Source of the DNA: an uncultured Limnohabitans sp.
GTDB lineage: Bacteria; Pseudomonadota; Gammaproteobacteria; Burkholderiales; Burkholderiaceae_C
Reading direction: 5' to 3'
Assembly: GCF_937889215.1 (NCBI RefSeq)
Contig: NZ_CALBEX010000474.1
Coordinates: forward strand, 1 to 9,101
Length of the DNA stretch: 9,101 bases
Positions 1 through 7,500 of the stretch are shown in pieces; position 1 is the first letter of the stretch, and every line of letters begins with the position of its first letter. A program made the translations under genes and the position numbers. Under the pieces are notes generated by a model that saw only the letters and a program-made list of their open reading frames with translations, had not been told where the DNA came from and ran no database searches.

Positions 1-114
1 CTCGCCGAATCCTGTAGCTGTCCGGTTTACCGTTTCTTTTTCCAGCATTGGCTTGCGGCATCGTTGGTCCGACATGGACCTGTGTTGTTGTAATGCTATG
101 AAAAGGAACGCATC
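1..114 (+). promoter_or_regulatory. Upstream and leader region of rne, possibly shared with a divergent gene
   Basis: This stretch precedes the rne start and should contain its leader, and perhaps its promoter. I see no convincing -35/-10 pair. It has a small perfect hairpin at 66-80 (GGTCC, 5-nt loop, GGACC) and a pyrimidine-rich run at 33-43. In E. coli the rne leader is several hundred bases long and mediates autoregulation by RNase E, so the real promoter may lie left of the window. On the minus strand the frame reading down from an ATG at 75-73 stays open to position 1 (25 codons, beginning MSDQRCRKPMLEKE). Divergent rluC is a common neighbour of rne, so this could be its N-terminus. The piece is too short to identify and shows only a weak AGG upstream. 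Confidence 0.3.
103..107 (+). promoter_or_regulatory. Ribosome binding site of rne
   Basis: AAGGA lies 7 nt before the ATG at 115. Together with the conserved N-terminal residues [10 protein letters not shown], as in E. coli RNase E, it fixes the start codon. Confidence 0.8.
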
Positions 115-3105
115 ATGAAACGGATGCTGATCAACGCCACGCAAGCTGAAGAGCGCCGCCTGGCCATCGTCGATGGACAAAAACTCCTCGACTACGAAAT
201 CGAAATCGAAGGCCGCGAACAGCGCAAGGGCAATATCTACAAAGCCGTGGTCACACGCGTAGAGCCCTCACTGGAAGCTTGCTTTGTCGACTACGGCGAA
301 GACCGCCACGGCTTTTTGCCCTTCAAAGAAATTTCCCGCCAATACTTTGCTGAAGGCGTGTCCGTCAGCCAAGCACGCATCCAAGACGTCATCAAAGAGG
401 GCCAGTCCCTTTTGGTCCAGGTCGAAAAAGAAGAGCGCGGCAACAAAGGCGCAGCGCTGACGACCTTCGTCAGCCTGGCTGGCCGCTATGTGGTCCTCAT
501 GCCCAACAACCCACGAGGCGGTGGCGTCAGCCGCCGTATCGAGGGCGACGACCGGGCCGAGCTCAAAGAGGCCATGGACCAGCTCGAATACCCCAAAGGC
601 ATGTCCATCATTGCCCGCACTGCCGGCATTGGCCGCGCAGCGCCCGAGCTGCAATGGGACTTGAACTACCTGCTCAAACTTTGGACCGCCATTGACGGTG
701 CCACTCAGGGCAAAGGCGCTTTCCTCATTTATCAGGAATCAAGCCTGGTCATCCGCGCCATCCGGGATTACTTCAACAACGACATCGGCGACATCCTGAT
801 CGACACCGACGACATCTACGAACAAGCTCAGCAGTTCATGAGCCACGTGATGCCCGAATTCGCGCCCCGCTTGAAGCGCTACCGTGACGATGCGCCGCTG
901 TTCAGCCGCTTCCAGATCGAGCACCAGATTGAATCGGCCTACGCCCGCACCGTGCAACTGCCTTCGGGTGGTGCCATCGTAATCGACCACACCGAGGCCT
1001 TGGTCTCTGTGGACGTGAACTCGGCCCGTGCAATCAAAGGTGGCGACAGCGAAGAAACCGCCACCCGCACCAACCTGGAAGCCGCTGACGAAGTGGCCCG
1101 CCAGATGCGCCTGCGCGACTTGGGCGGTCTGATCGTGATCGACTTCATCGACATGGACGAGAGTAAAAACCGCCGCGAAGTCGAAAACCGCTTGCGCGAC
1201 GCCTTGCGCCAAGACCGTGCCCGCGTGCAGTTCGGTGCCATCAGCAAATTCGGCTTGCTCGAAATGAGCCGCCAACGCCTGAAACCTGCACTTTCCGAAG
1301 GGGCCTCCATCCCCTGCCCTCGTTGCGGCGGTGCTGGCCACATCCGCGACACCGAAAGCTCGGCGCTGCAGATCCTGCGCATCATCCAAGAAGAGTCCAT
1401 GAAGGACAACAGCGCCGCCGTGCATGCCCAAGTGCCCGTCGAAGTCGCGTCTTTCCTGCTCAACGAAAAGCGCTCCGAGATCGCCAAAATCGAACTCCAG
1501 CAACGCATCAACGTGCTGCTGGTGCCCAACAAATCGCTGGAGACGCCGCATTACAAGCTCGAGCGCTTGAAGCACGACGACCCGCGCCTAGACCGCATCG
1601 AAGCCAGCTACAAAATGGCTGAAGAGATCGAGGACGCAACCACCGTGACGCGCCGCTCGCAAGAGCCCACCAACAAGCAAACGCCGCTCATCAAAGGCGT
1701 TTTGCCGGACGCGCCTGCGCCCAATGCTGTCGCCAAGCCCCAAGCCCCTGCAGAACAAAAGCCCATGGCGCCCAGAGTCGCACCAGCGGTCAAAGTGGCC
1801 GCCCCTGCGGCCGCTGCCAGCGGCGGTTTCTTTGGCTGGTTGAAAAACCTGTTCGCGGCTGCCCCTGAAGCGCCCGTGGCACCACCAGCCAACAAGAACG
1901 ACGACAAAGCCCGCGAAGGCCGCCGTGATGGCGAGCGACGTGAAGGCGAACGCCGCGATGGTCGCCGTGGCGGTCGCCGTGGCGAACGCACCGAAAACGC
2001 CACGGGTGAAGTCCGCGCGCCCCGCGAAAACGGTCGCCGTGGTGAAAGCCGCAACGAAGGACGCATCGAAGGCCGTGAAAGCGAAGCCCGCCCCGTGCGC
2101 GGTGAGCGTACTGAGCGCGGTGAGCGCACCGAACGAACCGAGCGCGTCAACGGTGACCGTCCTGCCCGCGAAGGTCGCCGTGATCGCGGCGAAAGCCGCG
2201 GTGACAACCGCAACGATGCCCCGGCCGAGTTGAACGCCGACGGCACCGAAGTGCGCCAAGAGCGTGCGCCCCGTGAAGGCCGCAGAGACCGTGGCGAGCG
2301 CAGCGGTGAAGGACGCCGCGAACGTAGTGAACGCCAAGCTGAGCGCCGCCCCAACGACGACACATCCCCAGCCAACGCCGTAACCGAAAGCGAAGCCATC
2401 GCCAGCGAAGGCTTGGACGCCAACCCAGAAAGCGGCTCCGCCACTGAAAACAACGGCGAACGACGTGAGCGCCGCTCGCGCGACCGATATGGCCGCGACC
2501 GCCGCGAACGTGCTGGCGAAACCCGCCAAGACGCAGCTGGTGAAGAAAGCCAAGGCGATGCCCAGATGGCCACGGCCGCAGAGCCCACGGCAGAGGCACA
2601 AACCGAAGACCGCCCAGCCCCACGCTCTTATTTCGAGCGTGCCCAGCAAGCTGCCGCAGTGGCCGTGACCTCTGAGCCCGCAGCGCCTGCCGAAGCACCG
2701 GCGGCTGCACCCGCGCCAGCGTCTGCCAACATGGCAGCGCCCGCTGCGGAGCCCACATCGGAGCCCACCCCTGCACCTGCACCTGCACAGGCACCCGCTG
2801 TGACAGCACCTGCAGCGCCAACAGCTGCAGCAGCAGCAGCAGCAGCCAGTGCACCAGAGGCTTTGCCCACTGTGGCCAGCTACAACCTGCCGATCGAGCG
2901 CCTGCAGCAAGTGGCCGAAACATCCGGACTGGTTTGGGTCAACTCGGACACGGCCAAAGTGGCCGCCGTGCAAGCCGCCATCGCCGCTGAGCCCCAGCCC
3001 GCGCGGGTGCCGCGTGAGCGGCCAGCGCCTGTGGTGGTCAACGAGGGCCCCTTGGTGCTCGTGGAAACACGCAAAGACCTGAACTCACTCCAAGTGCCGT
3101 TCTGA
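115..3105 (+). CDS. rne: Ribonuclease E (endoribonuclease, degradosome scaffold)
   Basis: RNase E is the main single-strand endonuclease for mRNA decay and for 5S rRNA and tRNA maturation. The N-terminal half (about 1-500) is the conserved catalytic part. An S1 RNA-binding domain lies around 36-120. DNase I-like metal ligands are D300 and N302 (VDVNSA) and D343 (VIDFID), matching E. coli D303, N305 and D346. The Zn-link CPRC carries C401 and C404, which join protomers into the tetramer. The rest is low-complexity and probably disordered. It has a Pro/Ala linker (530-570) and a short amphipathic segment [11 protein letters not shown] (570-580) that resembles the membrane-binding segment A of E. 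coli. Next come an Arg/Glu/Gly-rich RNA-binding-like region (about 599-800) with repeated EGRRD units, a Pro/Ala region (850-915) and a conserved-looking tail (921-996). The 996-residue length is close to the 1061 of E. coli. The full catalytic half and long scaffold argue for RNase E rather than RNase G. The functions of the C-terminal segments are inferred. Confidence 0.97.
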   Translation: MKRMLINATQAEERRLAIVDGQKLLDYEIEIEGREQRKGNIYKAVVTRVEPSLEACFVDYGEDRHGFLPFKEISRQYFAEGVSVSQARIQDVIKEGQSLLVQVEKEERGNKGAALTTFVSLAGRYVVLMPNNPRGGGVSRRIEGDDRAELKEAMDQLEYPKGMSIIARTAGIGRAAPELQWDLNYLLKLWTAIDGATQGKGAFLIYQESSLVIRAIRDYFNNDIGDILIDTDDIYEQAQQFMSHVMPEFAPRLKRYRDDAPLFSRFQIEHQIESAYARTVQLPSGGAIVIDHTEALVSVDVNSARAIKGGDSEETATRTNLEAADEVARQMRLRDLGGLIVIDFIDMDESKNRREVENRLRDALRQDRARVQFGAISKFGLLEMSRQRLKPALSEGASIPCPRCGGAGHIRDTESSALQILRIIQEESMKDNSAAVHAQVPVEVASFLLNEKRSEIAKIELQQRINVLLVPNKSLETPHYKLERLKHDDPRLDRIEASYKMAEEIEDATTVTRRSQEPTNKQTPLIKGVLPDAPAPNAVAKPQAPAEQKPMAPRVAPAVKVAAPAAAASGGFFGWLKNLFAAAPEAPVAPPANKNDDKAREGRRDGERREGERRDGRRGGRRGERTENATGEVRAPRENGRRGESRNEGRIEGRESEARPVRGERTERGERTERTERVNGDRPAREGRRDRGESRGDNRNDAPAELNADGTEVRQERAPREGRRDRGERSGEGRRERSERQAERRPNDDTSPANAVTESEAIASEGLDANPESGSATENNGERRERRSRDRYGRDRRERAGETRQDAAGEESQGDAQMATAAEPTAEAQTEDRPAPRSYFERAQQAAAVAVTSEPAAPAEAPAAAPAPASANMAAPAAEPTSEPTPAPAPAQAPAVTAPAAPTAAAAAAAASAPEALPTVASYNLPIERLQQVAETSGLVWVNSDTAKVAAVQAAIAAEPQPARVPRERPAPVVVNEGPLVLVETRKDLNSLQVPF
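2827..2844 (+). repeat. (GCA)6 trinucleotide repeat coding for alanine in rne
   Basis: Six perfect GCA copies, flanked by GCT before and GCC after, encode an eight-alanine run (residues 904-911) in the disordered C-terminal region. Three perfect CCTGCA hexamers lie shortly upstream at 2770-2787, within a Pro-Ala stretch. Such tracts can change length by slippage without breaking the frame. Confidence 0.75.
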
Positions 3106-3130
3106 CCTGCAAAGGCGTCACAGCGCCATG

Positions 3131-3161
3131 AAAAAACCGGGCTTCAAGCCCGGTTTTTTTT
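3131..3161. terminator. Bidirectional intrinsic terminator between rne and hemY
   Basis: A hairpin with arms CCGGGCT and AGCCCGG and a 3-nt loop is flanked by six A on the left (3131-3136) and eight T on the right (3154-3161). Read on the plus strand it ends rne 26 nt after its stop codon. Read on the minus strand the A-run becomes a U-run, and it ends the hem operon about 90 nt after the hemY stop. The bases between it and hemY (3162-3253) show nothing else I can support. Confidence 0.92.
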
Positions 3162-3253
3162 CGTCTGCGAAGCCGCCAAGGGCAAGGCCAATCAGCGGCC
3201 ACAAACTGTTCAGGCCAACGCTTTCATCAGGGTGAAAGGGCGCGCAGGGGCGC

Positions 3254-4549
3254 TCAACTGGGCGACACCAACGCCGCCTGTTTCCAAGCGGCTTTGGCGG
3301 CCTCATCATCTTGGCGCTGTTCGGCCAATTCGGCCAAAGCCAGCCAAGCTTTTCTTTGCAGGCTCGGGGCTTTCTGGGATTTGACGGCCTGCGTCAACAA
3401 GCTTTGGGCCTTCCCCCACAAGCGGTGGCGCAAGCACAGCATGCCGGCCAAATACTGCAAATGGGGTGCTCTCGGTTGAGCCTGCTGTGCACTTTCAACA
3501 CGAGACAGCCAGACAAAAGCATCCGCCTCATCGACACCGGGCAAGCACGCATCAAACGCCTGTACCACGCGCTCCAGTTGCTCAGTAGACCAATTCGATT
3601 GTGGCGACTGCAAAGGCGTCCACAGGTCTTGCAGCCAAGTCCTGGCCATCACTGGCGTGCCGCCGAGCTGCAGGCAACGCCCGACGGCCTCGGTCACCAC
3701 ATCGGGCAAAAGCCGCTGGGTGGGCGTCAACCGCAACCAAACGCGTTGCAGTACCTCCACATCGTGCGTGTGGCGAATCAATTCCAAAATCAGCCGGGTC
3801 ACCAGGCTTTCCGATGCCGCTGGCGAAAAAGCCCGGTGCTTGGCCAACAAAACCGCCGTTTCCAGAGCCTGCGCAGGCTTTCCAGCCAAGCGAGAGGCCT
3901 TCAGTTGCAAGCGCATGGCCACCATGCGCCGCCGGGCCGCTGGGGGTAACTCGTTCAACAGCTCAAGGCTGGCCGGGGCATCGCGCTCGTCCAAACGCCA
4001 ACGCGCCGCTCTTAATTGAACCCCCTCCAGCAAGGTCTGGCGTTCCGCGCCCTGACTGGCTTGCACCTGCGCCATGGCCTGCTCCAGGTGCTGCTGCCGC
4101 TGGGCTTGGTCTTGCAAAGCATGGCTGGCCTCGGCCGCCATGATGTGGGCCAGCGTGCGCAAAGATGCGGCGTGGTCCAGCGTGACACCTGCGGCTTCAA
4201 GCGAAGCCTCTTTGAGCAGCGTTTGATCGGCCGCTTTGCGCGCCCGCAAATAACGCCCCGCCATGAAGTGGCTGATCGCGTCGAGCAAAGCCGCATGGCT
4301 GGCCCGCTCTTTTTGTTGCAGCCGCCAGCGCAACGCCCGCTGAGGCAAAGCCCAAAAGGCCTCCAAGGCCCGCACCACCAGCACCACCAACATGACCACG
4401 GCAAAGAGCGCCAAGAACGCCAAGTTCAACGAGATATCGATCCGGTTGGGGTACAAAAACAGCGTCACCATGCCATGGTTGTTGCCCGCCAACCAGGCCA
4501 CAGCCGCCGCCAAAACAAACAAAATAACAAGCCACAAGGCAGCGCGCAT
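3254..4549 (-). CDS. hemY: HemY-like inner-membrane TPR protein of the heme operon
   Basis: This 431-residue protein belongs to the proteobacterial HemY family (HemY_N plus TPR-like repeats). It is not the Bacillus protoporphyrinogen oxidase that shares the name, and it has no FAD-binding motif. The N-terminus has two hydrophobic helices (about 3-21 and 41-60) separated by a short loop with the family-like pattern GxVTLxxxxxRIDISLN. A long, mostly helical, Ala/Leu/Gln-rich region with TPR-like character follows (about 80-430). The family is thought to act as an accessory or scaffold protein for late heme synthesis at the membrane; its exact activity is not established. It is the last gene of the operon and starts 4 nt after the hemX stop, preceded by a strong ribosome binding site. 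Family assignment is firm; biochemical role is not. Confidence 0.9.
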   Translation of the reverse strand: MRAALWLVILFVLAAAVAWLAGNNHGMVTLFLYPNRIDISLNLAFLALFAVVMLVVLVVRALEAFWALPQRALRWRLQQKERASHAALLDAISHFMAGRYLRARKAADQTLLKEASLEAAGVTLDHAASLRTLAHIMAAEASHALQDQAQRQQHLEQAMAQVQASQGAERQTLLEGVQLRAARWRLDERDAPASLELLNELPPAARRRMVAMRLQLKASRLAGKPAQALETAVLLAKHRAFSPAASESLVTRLILELIRHTHDVEVLQRVWLRLTPTQRLLPDVVTEAVGRCLQLGGTPVMARTWLQDLWTPLQSPQSNWSTEQLERVVQAFDACLPGVDEADAFVWLSRVESAQQAQPRAPHLQYLAGMLCLRHRLWGKAQSLLTQAVKSQKAPSLQRKAWLALAELAEQRQDDEAAKAAWKQAALVSPS

Positions 4550-4553
4550 GAGC

Positions 4554-5648
4554 TTACCTTCCTGCCGCAGCGGTGTTCAAAGCCGCCAAAGAGCCCTCGA
4601 TACGCGGGGGCTCAATGGTGCGCACTTGGGTGCTGGTTTGTTTGAGCAACTCCAGCAGCTGCACTGTGCGCCGCGATTGTGGCTCGGCATAACGCGTTAC
4701 CAACACCGCAGCCGAGCTCAAATCGGCGCGTACACCGTCGTTTTGTCGGGCCAACAAACCCAAGCGGGCATTGAGCAGTTTGAGCTTGAGGTTCTCGCGC
4801 ACAAAAAACGCCTGCTCAGGCGACAGCAAAGAGGCTTCAGGCGTGTCGATCCTGCTGACACGCAGCAAGCTCTTGACCTCATCGCCTATGCGCATCAGGC
4901 TCGCCATCCACCACGTCAAGGCAGCCACTGGCTCGCCGGCTGCTTCGGCCTGTTGACGCATTTGCCTTTGGGTGACCAACACCTCGTTAGCAAACGACAA
5001 GCCATCCACCAAAGTAACCCCTTCATCGAGCAAAACCAGCAGACCCGGCAAGTCAAAACTGGGCAGGCTGTTCAAGCGCTCTAAGTCTTTTTGGAGGGCT
5101 CGGGAGACCGGCGTCAATCGCGGCTGCGCGGCGCGCTCCACACGTTTTTGGGCCGACTGCAAAGCCGTTACCAAAGGCTCCGAACTGCCCGTCATCAGGG
5201 CCTGCTGCTGCGCAATGCGCAGGGTCGACTCGATGTCGACCACCAACGTTTCATCGCGCGAACGCGACAAACTGTGCATCAACTCCTCCAATTGGGTGCG
5301 CTGCAAAGCCACAGCCGACAGCCTGGCCTCCATGAGCGAGACACGGGCCACGCTGTTTTGAACCGCTTCTTGTGCCTGCTTGGCCCATGTTTTGGCTTCC
5401 AAAGCTTGCGCGCCCGTGCTGGCGCTTTGCTGGGCCAATTGCTCCTGCATGCGTGAGAGTTTTTGCCAAAGCAGCACAGAGGACACCAAGCCACCCAGCG
5501 CCACCACCAGCACCAACACCAAAGCGATCCAAGTGCCCAAAGCTCGCCCAGGTGCCGCAACTGAACCTGAACCTGAACCTGAACCTGAACTTGGCTCTGG
5601 GCTGGGCAGGGGTTGGGCGTCGGAAGGGCTATCGGTGGAAGTGGTCAT
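4554..5648 (-). CDS. hemX: HemX family membrane protein (often annotated uroporphyrinogen-III C-methyltransferase)
   Basis: The chosen ATG at 5648 gives 364 residues and overlaps the hemD stop as ATGA. A start at 5720 is open but would add 24 residues deep inside hemD, so it is less likely. The order of parts is a cytoplasmic Ser/Pro/Gly-rich tail (1-36) with a Gly-Ser repeat (22-29), one membrane helix (about 38-61), a Gln/Ala/Leu-rich probable coiled coil (62-130), and a helical domain. The domain contains a HemX-like signature SPEQAFFVRENLKLKLLNAR (276-295). It is probably anchored in the inner membrane with the bulk in the periplasm. I see no SAM-binding methyltransferase motifs of the CobA/CysG type, so the methyltransferase label common in databases is not supported by this sequence. 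It lies between hemD and hemY; a role assisting tetrapyrrole synthesis is inferred from context. Confidence 0.9.
   Translation of the reverse strand: MTTSTDSPSDAQPLPSPEPSSGSGSGSGSVAAPGRALGTWIALVLVLVVALGGLVSSVLLWQKLSRMQEQLAQQSASTGAQALEAKTWAKQAQEAVQNSVARVSLMEARLSAVALQRTQLEELMHSLSRSRDETLVVDIESTLRIAQQQALMTGSSEPLVTALQSAQKRVERAAQPRLTPVSRALQKDLERLNSLPSFDLPGLLVLLDEGVTLVDGLSFANEVLVTQRQMRQQAEAAGEPVAALTWWMASLMRIGDEVKSLLRVSRIDTPEASLLSPEQAFFVRENLKLKLLNARLGLLARQNDGVRADLSSAAVLVTRYAEPQSRRTVQLLELLKQTSTQVRTIEPPRIEGSLAALNTAAAGR
4557..4563 (-). promoter_or_regulatory. Ribosome binding site of hemY inside the hemX 3' end
   Basis: On the minus strand AGGAAGG ends directly before the hemX TAA stop, 7 nt before the hemY ATG. 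It is the best Shine-Dalgarno match in the operon and supports the ATG at 4549. Confidence 0.8.
5561..5590 (-). repeat. Hexanucleotide tandem repeat (5 copies) in hemX coding for Gly-Ser
   Basis: Five perfect CTGAAC hexamers on the plus strand read as repeated GGT-TCA codons in hemX, giving the Gly-Ser run at residues 22-29 just before the membrane helix. The unit length is a multiple of three, so copy-number change would alter linker length but not frame. Confidence 0.9.
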
Positions 5649-6466
5649 GACAATGATTTTATAGACAGCGCCTGCGCTTCCAAGCCAGCAGGGACCAAAT
5701 CGACCCGCCCCCAGCCCCACTGCTGGAGCCTTTGGGCAATGCGGGGGTGTGTGGCCAGCGCACGGGCCTGCCCCAAGGGCAGATCAGGGCAACACGCCAA
5801 CAGAAATTGCGCCGCCTCGGAGCTGCTGAACAACCAAGCATGGCCACCAGTCATGCCCTGCCGCGCCAGGGCTTGCTGCTCAGGGCTCAGTCGCGGGGGC
5901 TGGCGCACATAAGCCACCACCTGCTGCACTTGCAAGCCGGCGTGGTCGAGCTGTTGAGCCAGCCAATCGCGCCCGGCCACTTGACCCTGGGCATCGGCGC
6001 CGCGAACAATCAACACCGAGGGCTTGACCGTGGCATCTGTCACTGCTGCCTGCACCCACTGCGCCACCACACCCCACAAAGCCTCGGAATCAAACTGGGC
6101 CGCGTGCGCATCGGGTGCATCCGTCAACTCAGCGGGCCAGCCCGTTGCCAACAAAGCCGCTTGGGTGCCCGGACCGGTGGCCCAAGCGCGGACGCCTGGA
6201 ATGGGCATGCCGGCAGGTTGGGCCGCCATGAAAAACCGCACTGCGTTGGCGCTGACAAACATCACCGCCAAATGCTGGGGCATGGCCTGCCAAGCGGCCA
6301 CCAGCGCTGAAGACTCGGGCCAAGCGGCAATCTCGATCAGGGGCAAGGTCTCGCAGGCCACGCCCTGGGCCTGCAAGGCATCTGCCCAAGCCCGGGCCTC
6401 GCGCTCTGGCCGGGTCACGATGACACGCAAAGGGGTCGCTGCAAAAGTGGAAGACGCCAACGCCAT
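5645..6466 (-). CDS. hemD: Uroporphyrinogen-III synthase
   Basis: HemD cyclises hydroxymethylbilane with inversion of ring D to give uroporphyrinogen III in the cytoplasm. The protein is poorly conserved across the family but shows the expected landmarks. Numbering from the ATG at 6466 (273 residues), these are the N-terminal VTRPEREARAWADAL (17-31), FVSANAVRFF (69-78), a GPGT turn (near 97), the second-domain start VLIVRGADAQGQVAGRDWLA (about 149-168), FSSSEAAQFL and ATHPRIAQRL. This fits two alternating Rossmann-like lobes. An alternative TTG at 6484 would overlap the hemC stop as TTGA and add six residues. I prefer the ATG because TTG is a weak start, but neither has a clear Shine-Dalgarno. 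Either way translation is probably coupled to hemC. The stop overlaps the hemX start as ATGA. Confidence 0.93.
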   Translation of the reverse strand: MALASSTFAATPLRVIVTRPEREARAWADALQAQGVACETLPLIEIAAWPESSALVAAWQAMPQHLAVMFVSANAVRFFMAAQPAGMPIPGVRAWATGPGTQAALLATGWPAELTDAPDAHAAQFDSEALWGVVAQWVQAAVTDATVKPSVLIVRGADAQGQVAGRDWLAQQLDHAGLQVQQVVAYVRQPPRLSPEQQALARQGMTGGHAWLFSSSEAAQFLLACCPDLPLGQARALATHPRIAQRLQQWGWGRVDLVPAGLEAQALSIKSLS

Positions 6467-6480
6467 GTCAGCGCCAAACG

Positions 6481-7398
6481 TCAATGCGCGCCGCCGTCGC
6501 GCAAGGCTTGCGCCACGTTCAAGCCCAGCGCCTCGGCCGCTTGCAGGCCATCGGTGCTGGCCGCCGCTTCAGCCGTCACCAAAGTGGTGCTGCCTTCGGG
6601 GTCGCCCCAGGCCGCTTGCAGCTTCAGCACACCGCCCTCAAGCGTGGCGTGCGCGGCCAAGGGCATCGAGCAACTGCCGCCCATGGCACGGCTCACGGCA
6701 CGTTCGGCCGCCACACGTCGCCAAGACGGCGCATCGGCCAGCGGGGCCAGCAAGGCACGCAAATCAGCCCGGTCGCTGCGGATTTCGATGCCCAAAGCCC
6801 CTTGTCCAGCGGCAGGCAACATCTGATCGGTCTCAAAAATATGGCGAATACGCTCGTCCATGCCCAAGCGCTTGAGACCCGCCGCCGCCAACACAATGCC
6901 AGCATATTGGCCTTCGTCGAGTTTGCGCAGTCGAGTGTCCAAGTTGCCGCGCAAAGGTTCAATTCTCAAGTCAGGGCGCAGTGCACGCAGCAACACCGTG
7001 CGCCGCAGGCTTGACGTGCCCACCACCGCGCCTTGCGGCAAGTCTTCCAGCTGAGCGTATTGCGGCGACACCCAAGCATCGCGGGGGTCCTCACGCTCCA
7101 TCACGCAGGCCAAATCAAAGCCTTCGGGCATGTCCATGGGCACGTCTTTGAGCGAGTGCACCGCAATGTCTGCGCGGCCTTCGTGCAAGGCCACTTCGAG
7201 TTCTTTGACAAACAAGCCTTTGCCGCCGACTTTGGACAAGCTGCGGTCCAGGATTTGGTCGCCCTGCGTGGTCATGCCCAGCAGCGTGACGCTGCAGCCC
7301 AAGCCCTCCAGCAAGGCCTTGACGTGTTCGGCTTGCCATAGCGCCAAGCGGCTTTCACGCGTGGCTATGACGATGGAGGTGGCTGCTGGCGAAGTCAC
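6481..7398 (-). CDS. hemC: Porphobilinogen deaminase (hydroxymethylbilane synthase)
   Basis: HemC joins four porphobilinogen molecules head to tail into the linear hydroxymethylbilane, using a covalently bound dipyrromethane cofactor. The 305-residue length is typical. Visible motifs are [16 protein letters not shown] (11-26), KGLFVKELE (60-68), HSLKDVP (81-87) with catalytic D85 matching E. coli D84, the substrate-binding GTSSLRR (127-133) with R132/R133, [12 protein letters not shown] (150-161), [11 protein letters not shown] (195-205), and [12 protein letters not shown] (240-251) with cofactor-binding C243, matching E. coli C242. All key residues are present, so the enzyme should be active. 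The start is GTG at 7398, supported by an AGGGAA ribosome binding site 7 nt upstream and by conserved sequence from residue 9 on. It is the first gene of the hemCDXY operon and is divergent from ppc. Confidence 0.97.
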   Translation of the reverse strand: MTSPAATSIVIATRESRLALWQAEHVKALLEGLGCSVTLLGMTTQGDQILDRSLSKVGGKGLFVKELEVALHEGRADIAVHSLKDVPMDMPEGFDLACVMEREDPRDAWVSPQYAQLEDLPQGAVVGTSSLRRTVLLRALRPDLRIEPLRGNLDTRLRKLDEGQYAGIVLAAAGLKRLGMDERIRHIFETDQMLPAAGQGALGIEIRSDRADLRALLAPLADAPSWRRVAAERAVSRAMGGSCSMPLAAHATLEGGVLKLQAAWGDPEGSTTLVTAEAAASTDGLQAAEALGLNVAQALRDGGAH

Positions 7399-7405
7399 GT
7401 TGGAT

Positions 7406-7411
7406 TTCCCT
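7406..7411 (-). promoter_or_regulatory. Ribosome binding site of hemC
   Basis: AGGGAA on the minus strand lies 7 nt upstream of the GTG start at 7398. It decides in favour of this non-ATG start; no ATG lies in frame nearby. Confidence 0.75.
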
Positions 7412-7433
7412 ATAAATGGGCTTCAACAAATTG

Positions 7434-7460
7434 AAACCTGTTGGTAACTAACAAAGGTTT
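7434..7460. promoter_or_regulatory. Candidate operator: nested interrupted palindrome
   Basis: The core at 7439-7453, TGTTGGTAACTAACA, is a 15-bp dyad with 6 of 7 arm bases paired around a central A. It is framed by AAACC at 7434-7438 and its complement GGTTT at 7456-7460. It sits just downstream of the minus-strand TTGACA, where a repressor of hemC could act. I do not recognise the motif as belonging to a named regulator. The dyad is visible; the operator role is inferred. Confidence 0.4.
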
Positions 7461-7479
7461 GTCAATGCTAGCATGAGGC

Positions 7480-7500
7480 GACAGAGCCAAAAGCGCTGTC
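7480..7500 (+). other. Short hairpin upstream of ppc
   Basis: GACAGAGC and GCGCTGTC pair at 7 of 8 positions around a 5-nt CAAAA loop, ending 39 nt before the ppc start. No T-run follows, so it is not an intrinsic terminator. It could be a leader structure in the ppc mRNA or a protein-binding dyad. A perfect 10-bp palindrome ATGCTAGCAT lies just to its left at 7465-7474. Confidence 0.4.

Noticed and set aside
23..43. Small CGGT/ACCG dyad followed by a T/C-rich run upstream of rne, resembling a terminator
   Set aside because: The stem is only 4 bp with a 2-nt loop and the T-run is interrupted by C, too weak to call a terminator or attenuator.
1588..2973. Long open frames on the minus strand opposite the 3' half of rne (up to 461 codons)
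   Set aside because: They arise from the GC-rich, Arg/Ala-biased codons of rne, have low-complexity Cys/Gly/Arg composition, no ribosome binding site and no recognisable domain.
3118..3309. A 63-codon minus-strand frame spanning the terminator and the end of hemY
   Set aside because: Its C-terminus (KKPGLKPGFF) is simply the terminator hairpin read as protein, and the frame overlaps hemY out of phase.
3311..4143. Plus-strand open frames of 120-212 codons opposite hemY
   Set aside because: The minus strand encodes a full HemY with membrane helices and operon spacing; these frames are shadows with no supporting signals.
7406..7425. TATAGG on the minus strand upstream of hemC as a -10 box
   Set aside because: It abuts the ribosome binding site, so transcription would start inside or after the Shine-Dalgarno, and no -35 is found at the right distance.
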